Source of the DNA: Lineus longissimus
Taxonomy: Eukaryota; Nemertea; Pilidiophora; Heteronemertea; Lineidae
Direction: 5' to 3'
Length of the DNA: 64,000 nucleotides
Assembly: GCF_910592395.1 (NCBI RefSeq)
Contig: NC_088318.1
Location: 2,480,001 to 2,544,000, forward strand
The notes below the pieces were generated by a model. It searched no databases. It was not told the origin of the DNA and worked only from the letters and a program-made list of their open reading frames with translations. Position 1 is the stretch's first letter; each line of letters opens with the position of its first letter. Positions 48,601 to 59,061 of the stretch are shown here, in pieces. Position numbers and translations under genes: made by a program.

Positions 48601-51600
48601 GATATATAAATATAATGAAATTCGCACTTACGTCACGAACAGTTTAGAAAAAAATTCACGATTTTATAAATATTATATTGACAAACGAACGTCACTATTC
48701 TGCCTCCCGATGAAATGAGCGAGTTAGAAATCACGTAGGTGTACACGTAATGTACATAATGGACTGCAGTAGCACTAGCACGTGGCGTGAAAAACGGAGT
48801 CCTCGGTTAATAGAATCTGCTCCAAGACTGAAACGCATCCGGACTCACTGTCACGAATTGAAGATCCTGGGAAGGTCGCCATGTTGTATTTGCACAGGTT
48901 ACAAACGTAATAAGTCCTGAATTTGCCTTCTAACGTCCGGATCCTTTATTCTAACACTGCTTCACAAAATTATACACACCAAAGTCATAATTGATAAAAT
49001 AGTTCGGGATGACGATTCGTGCACGTGATTATAAAATACTTGGGAGACTGGAATAACTCTCTATCGCTCTCTTCTCTCTCTCTCTCTCTCTCTCTGCCGA
49101 GAGCGTGCGGACAGCTGTTTTGTATTCACGCGCAGCTTTGTCTGCACCAATCAGGGGGCAACGTTGATGCGTCTCCATCCAATGAGGAGCCGCATCAATG
49201 CTGACGTAATTGATCACGCTGGGGAGAATGGAGGATTAAAAGTAGACCGTGGGAATTTTCACAGGTATCTTATCTGAACCCAATTCCAATAATCCCGCAC
49301 ACTTAATTCCAAGAATTACACATTACAGTGCTACTCATAAGAAAGGTTTTACAATTACTATACAACACTACCTTCTTTTTGGCCATTAGCTCAGCCAGCT
49401 GCCTCTCAAGTTTCTCAAGCCTCTCTGCACTCTCTCCTCGTAAATTGACCTGAAGAACCAAAACGTATCCGTTGTTATTTAGAAGTACCAATACCTCAGA
49501 GTAACAGATCAGGAATCCAGACAGCAGTCACCGGTCTGAGAACAGATGCCAGCGTGCATTAGCATTATATCAACAATAGAAAGAGACCCTCTATGCTTGG
49601 CATCATTTTGTAAATGTATGACAAACCAATAAGGACTCTACAACGATATGACAAGGGGGTAAGGATCTACAACTAAGGCAAATTCTTGCAACAAAATGTC
49701 CTTTCCTGAAAAGAAAAGGTGGAGCAAACCATACTCCTACCTCCTCTCTGGGAATAAGCCTCGTCGGAGCAGTATGTTCCTGGTCGGTGGTTGAGGTAGT
49801 GGTAGTATCGGACATGATCACTGGTTCGTGCTTGAACTTCTCAAGGGCAGCGTCGATCCGCGGGGTAGCTAAGGCAATTGGGTTCACATCCTGAAATGGA
49901 AAACAAGCACTAGCTTATAACCTCCCAAGACAAAATCTTTTATACATCCATGAAGTCCCTTGGACTTACTAAGTTGTCAAAGGCCCTCATCTACACAAGT
50001 ATATCTCGATTATCTTGTCCATGTTGATGATAAGAAACACTACTTACTGAAGTTGACGTGGATGATATCAAGAATTCCATGTAGTCCTCCAAACCTGAAA
50101 TAAATAAAAAGACTTTAAAAAGAGAAGAAGACTTTTATTGTTATTGCTAAGACAGTTTCCCTTTGCAAGACAGCTTTCTTACCACCACAGGTACAGATCA
50201 GGTAATTCTCAAGGACTTCAGTCGTCTATAAAAGGAGGGCGAGTAGAGTTAGCCTGACATTCACTCCTATAGCACCATAGGTAAAGGTTCTCATTGTGCA
50301 TCAGGCTTATGCATCATGGTATAGTAAGCACCTTGGATCAATCAATCAATCAATCAATCAATCAATTTTATACTGTTTAACACCCATCATGTGACTGATA
50401 AAACATAAACATGACCATTTAGACTTCATGACCGAGTTAGACCTGTTGAGATACCAGAAAATCGTTCATCAGTTAGAATTCTCACCTGGAATATCCGAGA
50501 GGTCATCCGACTTGATCAGTTGTCCTCAGCCTGTCAAAACCATCCAGGCTCTGCAGTATTGGGAGGCTCTTTAGGAGGTTCATGCGATAGCCTGGAGGTA
50601 AGACGAGGTTACTCCCGAGGATAATGAACAGTTAAAGATCAAAATATACAACTATGTGTTGCCTGCAGAACATGGAGATGGCTAAATCTCGTCACTGCCT
50701 GGAATACATTCATCATTACAACAGGCCGTAAAAAATTTACATCCTCAAATGTTCAGAATTTTCTAAGATATGTTACTTTTTAGCAGAAGATTTTTACGAA
50801 TATCTAAGAGATGGCTGAAGCTCAAGAACACAGACATCTGCACCATAAGTCATCCAGAACATTTTTAGAATTCAGACAGTTAACGGTTTCTTGACAGTTT
50901 TAGTTTTTGAACTTCGATTTTGAAAAGAAATCAGACCTTTTGAACATTCTCTGCACCATCCTTCGCAAATATCAAATGTTTTAAGTTGGCGCATCCTCTG
51001 AATGCATCAACGACAGCTTCCTGCGAGACAATCTGGTTGCCGTGGAGCTCAACATGCATCAACATGTAAGAGTGGCCTTGTAGGAGGAGAAAGCCAGCCA
51101 GGTTGTGGATCTGGTTGTAGGAGAGGTTTAACTTCACAAGATTTCTGAAATAAAGCACATGATCAGCTGAAAACAGCAGAAACCTTGTCTCTGACCAATC
51201 AACTGAAATTCGATTAAACGATCAGGTTATATTTCATGCAACATCTCGACTGGTCCCTTCTCTTGTCCTCTGCACTGAACAATTTCTTTCTGCATGCAAT
51301 AGGAATCTTGTGCAGTCTAACATCTTGACCCCAAGACTGATATCATTTACATACAAACTAAGGGAGCCTTAATGGCTGTTTGGATCAACTCAATTCAAAC
51401 AAAGTTAGTGTGAAAAGTTGCATCTGTTATCTAGTCTGCCATTCTCGACCAAGTGTGACAGTTAGCTGGGATGTTTTCCGGATGCAGAAGCAGAAGAAGC
51501 TGGGATGTTCAGGCCAGGTTGGTTCAACAAACATCATGAAGCTGCCAAAGTCAGCTCCATCATGCCTGTTTCTTATCAAAACAATTGAAAGTGAAATCAA

Positions 51601-51927
51601 GACTTCAGCCTTTTTCAATCTAGCACCCTTTAGGCCTTACCTAAGATTTTCAATACTCTTGACAACTCTGATATTGTTACAAGACAAGTTAAGTGTTTTG
51701 AGCGAGACAAGACATTCCAGGCCCTCAATAGAGTTGATCTGATTGGAGGAGAGATCAAGATGCAATAGCGAGCGCAGCATGTGAAGATTTTCAATCTTCC
51801 TGATGTAGTTGCAGTGAAGATTCAAGACCTGTAACCCAGGATGAAGAGGCACGTCTTTCAGACTTTGGACGCCCGAGTCCAGGATGCACATCTCGGTCTC
51901 AGCATTTTCAAAGGCATCCGACTCCAT
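39666..51927 (-). CDS. LRRCC1: LRRCC1-like leucine-rich-repeat protein, short form
   Basis: Exons: 51927-51641 (ATG start), 51144-50937, one ending at 50591 with uncertain 3' border (PGYRMNLLKSLPILQSLDGF), 50225-50183, 50094-50048, 49890-49741, 49449-49372, 40138-40057 and 39763-39666 (TGA). The N terminus has an LRR domain (LNLHCNYIRKIENL, LLHLDLSSNQINSIEGL, LKTLNLSCNNIRVV, KLNLSYNQIHNLAGF, HVELHGNQI) whose order and spacing match vertebrate LRRCC1, a centrosome/cilium protein. A short coiled segment (SAERLEKLERQLAELMAKKK) and a Lys/Ser-rich tail (DESDDDLIPRKERPSRTPRK) follow. The long coiled-coil C-terminal part of LRRCC1 is absent, so this may be a short paralogue. The phase between exons 2 and 3 was not resolved. 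The intron 49371-40139 is occupied almost entirely by an LTR retrotransposon. Confidence 0.75.
40328..40816 (-). repeat. 3' LTR (489 bp)
   Basis: Ends are TGTTGTAT and ATACAACA. It differs from the other LTR by a 3-base insertion (CGT near 40453) and, as far as I could see, two substitutions. Contains a (CT)n tract near 40522-40544. Confidence 0.93.
41816..46642 (-). CDS. pol: Retrotransposon Pol polyprotein (protease, RT, RNase H, integrase)
   Basis: An open -1 frame relative to gag runs from the frameshift site to TAG at 41816-41818, about 1,607 codons. Aspartic protease: ILFDSGATETLIG. Reverse transcriptase: VVTDFRFLNSRV and a catalytic segment reading AVHDDILIFS, where most relatives have Y-x-DD. 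RNase H: LYSDTS, SELELL, FVDHSSL, ADFLSR. Integrase: an H-x8-H...C-x2-C zinc domain (ending SCDRCQQLKG), then catalytic acids in SMDFKSM, VIVSDAAASLTG and NHGSLMAERQIKS, the last two 34 residues apart. The C terminus carries a FKTLWVGPFVIHQVLDRTHY block. The NHGSLxAE form occurs in one invertebrate gypsy-like lineage (from memory). No internal stops, so it looks recently active. Confidence 0.93.
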   Translation of the reverse strand, partial: KFLDRRSTNCHLDASPTLFSAQHSGDQHSSDHFSSSYNPHSEYLGESSADIQLTSRNYAKGYLPTGQGLVILFDSGATETLIGLETVRDSPYLSKLPKVDIKPIKFRIGNGEFLFAKQAIKPKLTIQGNHFNVYCVIAENFIGPDILLGTSTMKELKGSLDFITNSFKVRSKKAWLRPTVNTVIRPGQVRVIHVKGKLPHHMKNSALILNSSSHLSRFCPSTMMVKLKHGLAPIRIYNHSRKPVNIRSDKPIVFTNLDDFIHVTQSLSPSCLKQNQACAPSQPPVDDQDSHLSARDILRRDVKLDHSILSTPEQASVYDILENHAPAFSLRGEVGTCPNFEVDIHLKDETPFYIRPYPVAEENKPLIDKELDKLVKLGILHQGHTSYSSPILLVKKKDSTEKRVVTDFRFLNSRVHCANQDFTPLKTILARIGQSNCKVLSVIDLKSAFHCLPLSRRAQAYTGISAYNGGRTFYYRRLPMGLSISPSIFSQKINDILSNIPNSNLFCCAVHDDILIFSKDKKEHTVHLQQIFQALIANGLKISPKKCRLFQTRVVYLGHVLSISPDGFVQISAMNDKCLSIRNMKTPTCQKAVRRFVGAVSYLSQYLPRLQELLTPLHELTRKSKHFHWQPHHEIAFHTIKDLLIKPPVLNAPTTRGEFRLYSDTSRIATGSYLAQYSDGQERIIAYFSKRLPKAAKNYSVSELELLGLLINVTAFQYLLQDRTFQAFVDHSSLVQIVKSKKQPPTTRLQKLLERLSPYSFQLSYMPGKELVLADFLSRAPLDDDTELDRIMPIAFQAQSPVIYELESLSTPVQEHAFYTLPLPEKIVTRSYAKKMNIPVPLLHRPKPIPKPRTHVPCQQTVSVAPTHTPLVNGIQNNVPPVSILPKAPRVPIVTSTVAPPVSVIPFVLQQNDKSQSSTKVADEPRLIDSALPPSSVVEEYSDDILDLLVRPTPLVPRIDSMHTKHVPDQASLNKVLKIIRRKVIRDYNLPIEAQQLSTAQQTSPYFKPIYDYLVHDILPADKKAARVVSIKSEQYLTFNGILFRIFFPTNSENFCFQLAVPEKYIDTIIGQHYGSGLLLGHGGCTRTYLTIRKNFYFPSMFQRIVSYIQSCDRCQQLKGKSDTMRTFHERIPASFEPFQTISMDFKSMPTSPSGYRHMLVVTCAMTRFVVAVPLKTIDAPTVCEALLQKVITLFGVPSVIVSDAAASLTGHLVELLCATLGIQQKLVSVENHGSLMAERQIKSIADLIKANLLEYGVSWTQFVSTAVYTYNSFSSAHLGGYSPFYLLFLREPADLSTLNFKPCLGLSRSHAEYVQHLRQKFQNVSKCMLQLQEHQQLSQNAKIANKLQKSPIYAEGQLVYLHKPNTTGMTANTRKFKTLWVGPFVIHQVLDRTHYIIADLKGNIIPDIFNFARLKPAFLRATGQKNVAHLQQLQNLLHKADKAQDEKAVHAAYALDFTDETGSAHESTTYRGDIYASQAELCDFNIHLSHAEGNHGMIAPSVLSTKQQDDLSRLTWQSPSEFDYTTLKRARFKNGCLELLLSVPFGQKQFSYWWSPQFEPHVVNIVQFVLSAKDIRCTGCPNPLKMFKDKTIHDKSHILAKSQEKSD
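46633..47880 (-). CDS. gag: Retrotransposon Gag polyprotein
   Basis: 415 residues from the ATG at 47880 (MEGPADPAPPAFRG); open frame continues a little upstream without ATG. A retrotransposon-gag-like capsid region (LFKARLRGKARLWAEGK, FMQRFSPTHSNFANV) is followed by an Arg/Ser-rich stretch and a zinc knuckle CYFCHKPNHVWRNC (CX2CX4HX4C). This is the expected nucleocapsid arrangement for particle assembly and RNA binding. The frame ends in TAG at 46633-46635, directly after a slippery heptamer. Confidence 0.9.
   Translation of the reverse strand: MEGPADPAPPAFRGTDFLPPLFDGEVIDHDICHAHILSFMDYLHFHNLHEPANAAEMIHIITLFKARLRGKARLWAEGKVFPTIANLRAQFMQRFSPTHSNFANVKHFHSLSHTPGDSAEMTLNKIRLAAQRIHYNEVQVRDKFLQVLPTNCQAAVIMAAPADADVAVLVERAQQYLDFSEPDRPTTANKQVSFITDQVHVTTASASTNSSACAVDRLTEQLAALRTEVQDLSIEVRTQPQVHFSQPQSNSDTGARTYSSNYRSSSPSPVSHQSRRPSRSPARDRYRSYSDSHRLSSRSPCRDSRRSQGSYGISRSGNSPRRATSNIVCYFCHKPNHVWRNCYTYQNMVSRGMNPTFMPVRPPAPPFSPSHYQPSDNGQQFRQDTRCPQPYPFQSYKPDNRSRFDQYSGPQQQNF
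46636..46642 (-). promoter_or_regulatory. Putative -1 ribosomal frameshift heptamer at gag-pol junction
   Basis: In element sense, A AAT TTT immediately precedes the gag TAG and fits the X XXY YYZ slippery pattern. A -1 slip enters the pol frame, which is open from this point through the protease. No downstream pseudoknot was evaluated. Confidence 0.65.
48863..48881 (-). promoter_or_regulatory. Primer-binding site
   Basis: In element sense, TGGCGACCTTCCCAGGATC follows the 5' LTR without a gap. It begins with the TGG complementary to a tRNA CCA end, and TGGCGACC resembles the tRNA-Arg-primed sites of some insect gypsy elements. The tRNA identity is an inference. Confidence 0.7.
48882..49367 (-). 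repeat. 5' LTR (486 bp)
   Basis: Same TGTTGTAT...ATACAACA termini as the LTR at 40328. In element sense it starts at 49367, directly after the host splice-donor tetranucleotide, and should contain the element promoter. Confidence 0.93.
50338..50366. repeat. (CAAT)n microsatellite
   Basis: Seven uninterrupted TCAA/CAAT tetranucleotides in an LRRCC1-like intron. Confidence 0.9.
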
Positions 51928-52901
51928 CCCTTATGTTAAATCCTGAAATATATACAATCTTTATGGACCAAGAAATATATAACACTGTCATTAAAGCAGG
52001 GCCAAAGCAGAGCATTATTGGCCCTTCAGAGGTATGGGCATCAGCAGGGGTAAATAAATTATTGTCTCTTGGCATCAGCCTTAAAGGAACACTGTAGTCT
52101 GTATACAATTCAAAATTAATAGCTTGGCTATTTGTGTTGCTATAAAATATTAATAATGTGCCTAATTAACATGAGAACACAAATGAGCGAGTAGGCCTAC
52201 TTGATACCGATTGGCATTCTTCACAATGTGCTACACTGCTAACAATCAATCAATCAATAACGGAGCATACAAGCCACCCCACTCTTTCTTGGCCTTCCTG
52301 ACTCCTGTCAATCAAAATCTTATCCCCACAAATTCCCAATCACCCTAATTACAAACTCCTAACATATAGCACTAGCTTGGCTATTTGTGCTGCTAATAAT
52401 GCGCCTAATTAACACTAACAGACTACCAAATATGAGTGAGTTCAATTCACCACTCTCCTTTCTTTCATCTTTAATCAACATTCATCATTCAGTGTCTATT
52501 CATCAGCATGGTTATACCAGGTTACACATGACCGACCTGGACTTTGCTGTTAATTCTATTCTACACACATCACCTAATTGTTTGATAATAACTGTGACAA
52601 AGTAACAATTGTCATAAAAGCACATGAGTCAAGAAATAAAGACCTCCTGTTGATGTAGCTGGCCTTGCCAAAATAAAACAAGAATAAAACCTTGTTTAAA
52701 ATCAAATATGGCGGTACATTCGGGTGGGTCTAATTTTCATAATTTGCTGATAATGTGATATTTCGTTGTCATACGGTTTTCTGCTGACTTTTCAACAATA
52801 TTGGAAGTACTGGAATCTGTATTGCTAAAGAATTATCAATTCACATCACTTATCGTTTATAAAATAGTTAACTACAACCCAGATCGGGGTATACTAGTAT
52901 A
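51928..52901. other. 5' flank of the LRRCC1-like gene
   Basis: Non-coding; should contain the promoter and 5' UTR of the minus-strand gene. Two similar stretches (GCTTGGCTATTTGTG-type followed by TAATAATG.GCCTAATTAACA) near 52120-52175 and 52375-52425 indicate a short local duplication. Nothing else recognised. Confidence 0.4.
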
Positions 52902-53421
52902 CTATAACTAACAAAAGATTCATTTGTGGTGATGAAATATCAACCCACCGACTCCTCCGCCTGATAATCCTTACTTAGACTTGGGCCTAAAGCGAAACTG
53001 AAAGTTACAAGTGAAACTGAAAGTAACAAGTAACTTGCATTGAGTAATGTCGTCTGAGTTGCTGACTCCGAGTTGCTATTGGCTTTTTAGCTACATTAAT
53101 TGACTCCTCCGCCTGATAATCCTTACTAAATTCGAGAAAAGTTCGTGTGTTTGTTTGTTTGTGCGCTCATATCTCCCAGACCGAATGGCTGAGCGACCCC
53201 AGATTTTGCATGTAGCATTTAACGGGTCCCGAAAGTGTCCTTACGAAGCCCGATTTTTGAATTTCCAACTAACATCCGATATAACGCCGTTTATTGGTTT
53301 TATCTAACGTTATTCAGCTTGCCCGCGCGGCGATTTTGCCTTCGCGTCATGCCCGTCACGGGCGACGTCACTCCCGACACAGCCTGATCGCGTCACGGCT
53401 CCGACGTCAGGATGGGTCTGC

Positions 53422-53437
53422 TGACGTCATGACGTCA
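53422..53437. promoter_or_regulatory. Doubled CRE palindrome, unit 1
   Basis: TGACGTCATGACGTCA: two abutting perfect CRE/ATF palindromes inside a CpG-rich stretch with several further GACGTC and CGTCA words. Equivalent sites are at 55837-55852, 59062-59077 and 63192-63207. The match is by sequence only; regulatory activity is not shown. Confidence 0.5.
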
Positions 53438-53677
53438 CAATGCGACGTCTCGAGCCCCGTCACTTCAGTCAAAAGCTTTTGCGCGTTCACACACAACTTG
53501 GTGATCGATTTTTGTTCGGAATCAAATTGTGAAAAGAAGGTTTGTATTAAATGTATATGACGAATGAAAAAGATTGATGATAGGCCTACTGCTGGCCGGT
53601 GGGCGTGTTAAGTATCGGCCTTTTGTGTACTGTTCCATTGGCCCACTTACATCTCACTTCTCATCGGTGACTTCACT

Positions 53678-54418
53678 CAGTGGGCGACATGACCGTCTCT
53701 AACTGATACTTCTTCCGTCTACTCCATCAATCAATCAGTGGGGGACATGACCGTCTCTATCTGATACTTCCTCCTTCTTCTCCATCAATCAATCAGTGGG
53801 GGACATGACCGTCACTATCTGATACCTCTTCCGTCTTCTCTATCAATCATTCAGTGGGGGACAAGACCGTCACTATCTGATACCTCTTCCGTCTTCTCTA
53901 TCAATCATTCAGTGGGGGACATGACCGTCACTATCTGATACCTCTTCCGTCTTCTCTATCAATCATTCAGTGGGGGACATGACCGTCTCTATCTGATACT
54001 TCCTCCTTCTTCTCCATCAATCAATCAGTGGGAGACATGACCGTCACTATCCGATACCTCTTCTGTCTTCTCTATCAATCATTCAGTGGGGGACATGACC
54101 GTCTCTATCTGATACTTCCTCCTTCTTCTCCATCAATCAATCAGTGGGAGACATGACCGTCACTATCTGATACCTCTTCCGTCTTCTCTATCAATCATTC
54201 AGTGGGGGACATGACCGTCTCTATCTGATACTTCCTCCTTCTTCTCCATCAATCAATCAGTGGGGGACATGACCGTCACTATCTGATACCTCTTCCGTCT
54301 TCTCTATCAATCATTCAGTGGGGGACATGACCGTCTCTATCTGATACTTCCTCCTTCTTCTCCATCAATCAATCAGTGGGAGACATGACCGTCTCAATCT
54401 GATACTTCTTCCGTCTTC
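53678..54418. repeat. 58-bp minisatellite array 1, about 13 units
   Basis: Unit CAGTGGGGGACATGACCGTC + TCTATCTGATACTTCCTCCT + TCTTCTCCATCAATCAAT. Two unit types, one with CTTCTCCATCAATCAAT and one with CTTCTCTATCAATCATT, often alternate and give a 116-bp superperiod. Confidence 0.92.
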
Positions 54419-55836
54419 ATTTCTGAGTGAGGCACTAGCCTTCCTTTTCGTTCGTGCACATTAACATTGTAAATAACATGTACAATGTATGCTCAGCCTA
54501 CATGTACATTTCTTTTTTGTCCAATCATGTCCATGTAATAAGACCCGGCTCCGTTTTTCCCTGTGATAATTTATTGATTTCAAATCAACTTACAGATACC
54601 TTCAAATAAACTTGAGTTTTTGTTATTTCTTTTCATTTATCAATACATCACTTATAGTACACTGAAACTCTGATGATGGCGGCCACGGGTACAGTGAACT
54701 GGTTAGAATAAATACCGCGAATCCATTCCAGGAAATGGGGATTTCCCATTCCTATCTTACCTCGTTTCCAATTATCTTTCTCTATATCGTTTGTATGGAG
54801 AGAGTGCGTGAAAATGAAAGCTGGATACCAGTAGACCGAAACTTATGACGTAATTGGCACAGTGTGTCATTTTGTGATGTTTGCAGAACATTTCCGTCTT
54901 TAAATCACGATTAAGTTACTTTATTACTCGCAAAGATAAAATAGTTTTGTTAATACTAACAATAGATTCATTTGTGGTGATGAGATATCAACCCACCAAC
55001 TCCTTCGCCTGATAATTAGAATAAATACCACGAATCCATTGAGGAGGGAATTGGGGATTTCCCATTCCTATCTTACCTCGTTTCCAATTATCTTTCTCCA
55101 TATCGTTTGTATGGAGAGAGTGCGTGAAAATGAAAGCTGGATACCAGGAGACCGAAACTTATGACGTAATTGGCACGGTGCAAAGTCACTTTGTCTTGTG
55201 ATGTTTGCAGAACATTTCCGTCTTTAAATCACGATTAAGTTACTTTATTACTCGCAAAGATAAAATAGTTTTGTTAATAACAAGCTTAAGGAATCCAAGC
55301 ATCATTTGGATCAAGGGTGAGTAGGCTCAAGTGGTTCACGATATGTTAAAAAGTCTGATCTGTTGTTGCAGAGTTCATTAATCAGATTTTAAGACTTGGG
55401 CCTAAAGCGAAACTGAAAGTTACAGGTGAAACTGAAAGTTACAAGTAACTTGCATTGAGTAATGTCGTCTGAGTTGCTGACTCCGAGTTGCTATTGGCTT
55501 TTTAGCTACATTAATTGACTCCTCCGCCTGATAATCCTTACTAAATTCGAGAAAAGTTCGTGTGTTTGTTTGTTTGTGCGCTCATATCTCCCAGACCGAA
55601 TGGCTGAGCGACCCCAGATTTTGCATGTAGCATTTAATGGGTCCCGAAAGTGTCCTTACGAAGCCCGATTTTTGAATTTCCAACTAACATCCGATATAAC
55701 GCCGTTTATTGGTTTTATCTAACGTTATTCAGCTTGCCCGCGCGGCGATTTTGCCTTCGCGTCATGCCCGTCACGGGCGACGTCACTCCCGACACAGCCT
55801 GATCGCGTCACGGCTCCGACGTCAGGATGGGCCTGC

Positions 55837-55852
55837 TGACGTCATGACGTCA
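55837..55852. promoter_or_regulatory. Doubled CRE palindrome, unit 2
   Basis: Identical 16-base TGACGTCATGACGTCA in the second higher-order unit. Confidence 0.5.
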
Positions 55853-56092
55853 CAATGCGACGTCTCGAGCCCCGTCACTTCAGTCAAAAGCTTTTGCGCG
55901 TTCACACACAACTTGGTGATCGATTTTTGTTCGGAATCAAATTGTGAAAAGAAGGTTTGTATTAAATGTATATGACGAATGAAAAAGATTGATGATAGGC
56001 CTACTGCTGGCCGGTGGGCGTGTTAAGTATCGGCCTTTTGTGTACTGTTCCATTGGCCCACTTACATCTCACTTCTCATCGGTGACTTCACT

Positions 56093-57644
56093 CAGTGGGG
56101 GACATGACCGTCTCTAACTGAGACTTCTTCCGTCTACTCCATCAATCAATCAGTGGGGGACATGACCGTCTCTATCTGATACTTCCTCCTTCTTCATCAT
56201 CAATCAATCAGTGGGGGACATGACCGTCACTATCTGATACCTCTTCCGTCTTCTCTATCAATCAATCAGTGGGGGACATGACCGTCTCTATCTGATACTT
56301 CCTCCTTCTTCTCCATCAATCAATCAGTGGGGGACATGACCGTCTCTATCTGATACTTCTTCCGTCTACTCCATCAATCAATCAGTGGGGGACATGACCG
56401 TCTCTATCTGATACTTCCTCCTTCTTCTCCATCAATCAATCAGTGGGGGACATGACCGTCACTATCTGATACCTCTTCCGTCTACTCCATCAATCAATCA
56501 GTGGGGGACATGACCGTCTCTATCTGATACTTCCTCCTTCTTCTCCATCAATCAATCAGTGGGGGACATGACCGTCACTATCTGATACCTCTTCCGTCTT
56601 CTCTATCAATCAATCAGTGGGGGACATGACCGTCTCTAACTGATACTTCTTCCGTCTACTCCATCAATCAATCCGTGGGGGACATGACCGTCTCTATCTG
56701 ATACTTCCTCCATCTTCTCCATCAATCAATCAGTGGGGGACATGACCGTCACTATCTGATACCTCTTCCGTCTTCTCTATCAATCATTCAGTGGGGGACA
56801 TGACTGTCTCTATCTGATACTTCCTCCTTCTTCTCCATCAATCATTCAGTGGGGGACATGACCGTCACTATCTGATACCTCTTCCGTCTACTCCATCAAT
56901 CAATCAGTGGGGGACATGACCGTCTCTATCTGATACCTCTTCCGTCTTCTCTATCAATCATTCAGTGGGGGACATGACCGTCTCTATCTGATACTTCCTC
57001 CTGCTTCTCCATCAATCAATCAGTGGGGGACATGACCGTCACTATCTGATACCTCTTCCGTCTTCTCTATCAATCATTCAGTGGGGGACATGACTGTCTC
57101 TATCTGATACTTCCTCCTTCTTCTCCATCAATCATTCAGTGGGGGACATGACCGTCACTATCTGATACCTCTTCCGTCTACTCCATCAATCAATCAGTGG
57201 GGGACATGACCGTCTCTATCTGATACTTCCTCCTTCTTCTCCATCAATCAATCAGTGGGAGACATGACCGTCTCAATCTGATACTTCCTCCTTCTTCTCC
57301 ATCAATCAATCAGTGGGGGACATGACCGTCACTATCTGATACCTCTTCAGTCTTCTCTATCAATCATTCAGTGGGGGACATGACTGTCTCTATCTGATAC
57401 TTCCTCCTTCTTCTCCATCAATCATTCAGTGGGGGACATGACCGTCACTATCTGATACCTCTTCCGTCTACTCCATCAATCAATCAGTGGGGGACATGAC
57501 CGTCACTATCTGATACTTCCTCCTTCTTCTCCATCAATCAATCAGTGGGGGACATGACCGTCTCTATCTGATACTTCCTCCTTCTTCTCCATCAATCAAT
57601 CAGTGGGAGACATGACCGTCTCAATCTGATACTTCTTCCGTCTT
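56093..57644. repeat. 58-bp minisatellite array 2, about 27 units
   Basis: Same 58-base unit and flanks as the array at 53678, but twice as long; the same two unit types occur in mixed order. Confidence 0.92.
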
Positions 57645-59061
57645 CATTTCTGAGTGAGGCACTAGCCTTCCTTTTCGTTCGTGCACATTAACATTGTAAA
57701 TAACTTGTACAATGTATGCTCAACCTACATGTACATTTCTTTTTTGTCCAATCATGTCCATGTAATAAGACCCAGCTCCGTTTTTCCCTGTGATAATTCA
57801 TTGATTTCAAATCAAAATACAAATACCTTCAAATAAACTTGAGTTTTTGTTATTTCTTTTCGTTTATCAATACATCACTTATAGTACACTGAAACTCTGA
57901 TGATGGCGGCCACGGGTACAGTGAACTAGTTAGAATAAATACCGCGAATCCATTCCAGGAAATGGGGATTTCCCATTCCTATCTTACTTCGTTTCCAATT
58001 ATCTTTCTCTATATCGTTTGTATGGAGAGAGTGCGTGAAAATGAAAGCTGGATACCAGTAGACCGAAACTTATGACGTAATTGGCACAGTGTGTCATTTT
58101 GTGATGTTTGCAGAACATTTCCGTCTTTAAATCACGATTAAGTTACTTTATTACTCGCAAAGATAAAATAGTTTTGTTAATACTAACAATAGATTCATTT
58201 GTGGTGATGAGATATCAACCCACCAACTCCTCCGCCTGATAATTAGAATAAATACCACGAATCCATTGAGGAGGGAATTGGGGATTTCCCATTCCTATCT
58301 TACCTCGTTTCCAATTATCTTTCTCCATATCGTTTGTATGGAGAGAGTGCGTGAAAATGAAAGCTGGATACCAGGAGACCGAAACTTATGACGTAATTGG
58401 CACGGTGCAAAGTCACTTTGTCTTGTGATGTTTGCAGAACATTTCCGTCTTTAAATCACGATTAAGTTACTTTATTACTCGCAAAGATAAAATAGTTTTG
58501 TTAATAACAAGCTTAAGGAATCCAAGCATCATTTGGATCAAGGGTGAGTTCTCAAGTGGTTCACGATATGTTAAAAAGTCTGATCTGTTGTTGCAGAGTT
58601 CATTAATCAGATTTTAAGACTTGGGCCTAAAGCGAAACTGAAAGTTACAGGTGAAACTGAAAGTTACAAGTAACTTGCATTGAGTAATGTCGTCTGAGTT
58701 GCTGACTCCGAGTTGCTATTGGCTTTTTAGCTACATTAATTGACTCCTCCGCCTGATAATCCTTACTAAATTCGAGAAAAGTTCGTGTGTTTGTTTGTTT
58801 GTGCGCTCATATCTCCCAGACCGAATGGCTGAGCGACCCCAGATTTTGCATGTAGCATTTAACGGGTCCCGAAAGTGTCCTTACGAAGCCCGATTTTTGA
58901 ATTTCCAACTAACATCCGATATAACGCCGTTTATTGGTTTTATCTAACGTTATTCAGCTTGCCCGCGCGGCGATTTTACCTTCGCGTCATGCGCGTCACG
59001 GGCGACGTCACTCCCGACACAGCCTGATCGCGTCACGGCTCCGACGTCAGGATGGGTCTGC

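Larger units (their letters stand above)
40328..49367 (-). mobile_element. Young Ty3/gypsy-type LTR retrotransposon, 9.04 kb
   Basis: The element lies on the minus strand. It is bounded by near-identical LTRs (40328-40816 and 48882-49367) and flanked by 4-bp direct repeats CTAC (40324-40327 and 49368-49371). It carries a primer-binding site beside the 5' LTR, gag and pol in different frames, and uninterrupted coding sequence. Pol order protease, reverse transcriptase, RNase H, integrase defines Ty3/gypsy (Metaviridae) type. The leader between the 5' LTR and gag is about 1 kb and non-coding; so is the roughly 1 kb between the pol stop and the 3' LTR. The base pairs directly before the 3' LTR (GTTCCGCGGGA in element sense) are not a typical long polypurine tract. 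It sits four bases inside an LRRCC1-like intron. Confidence 0.95.
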
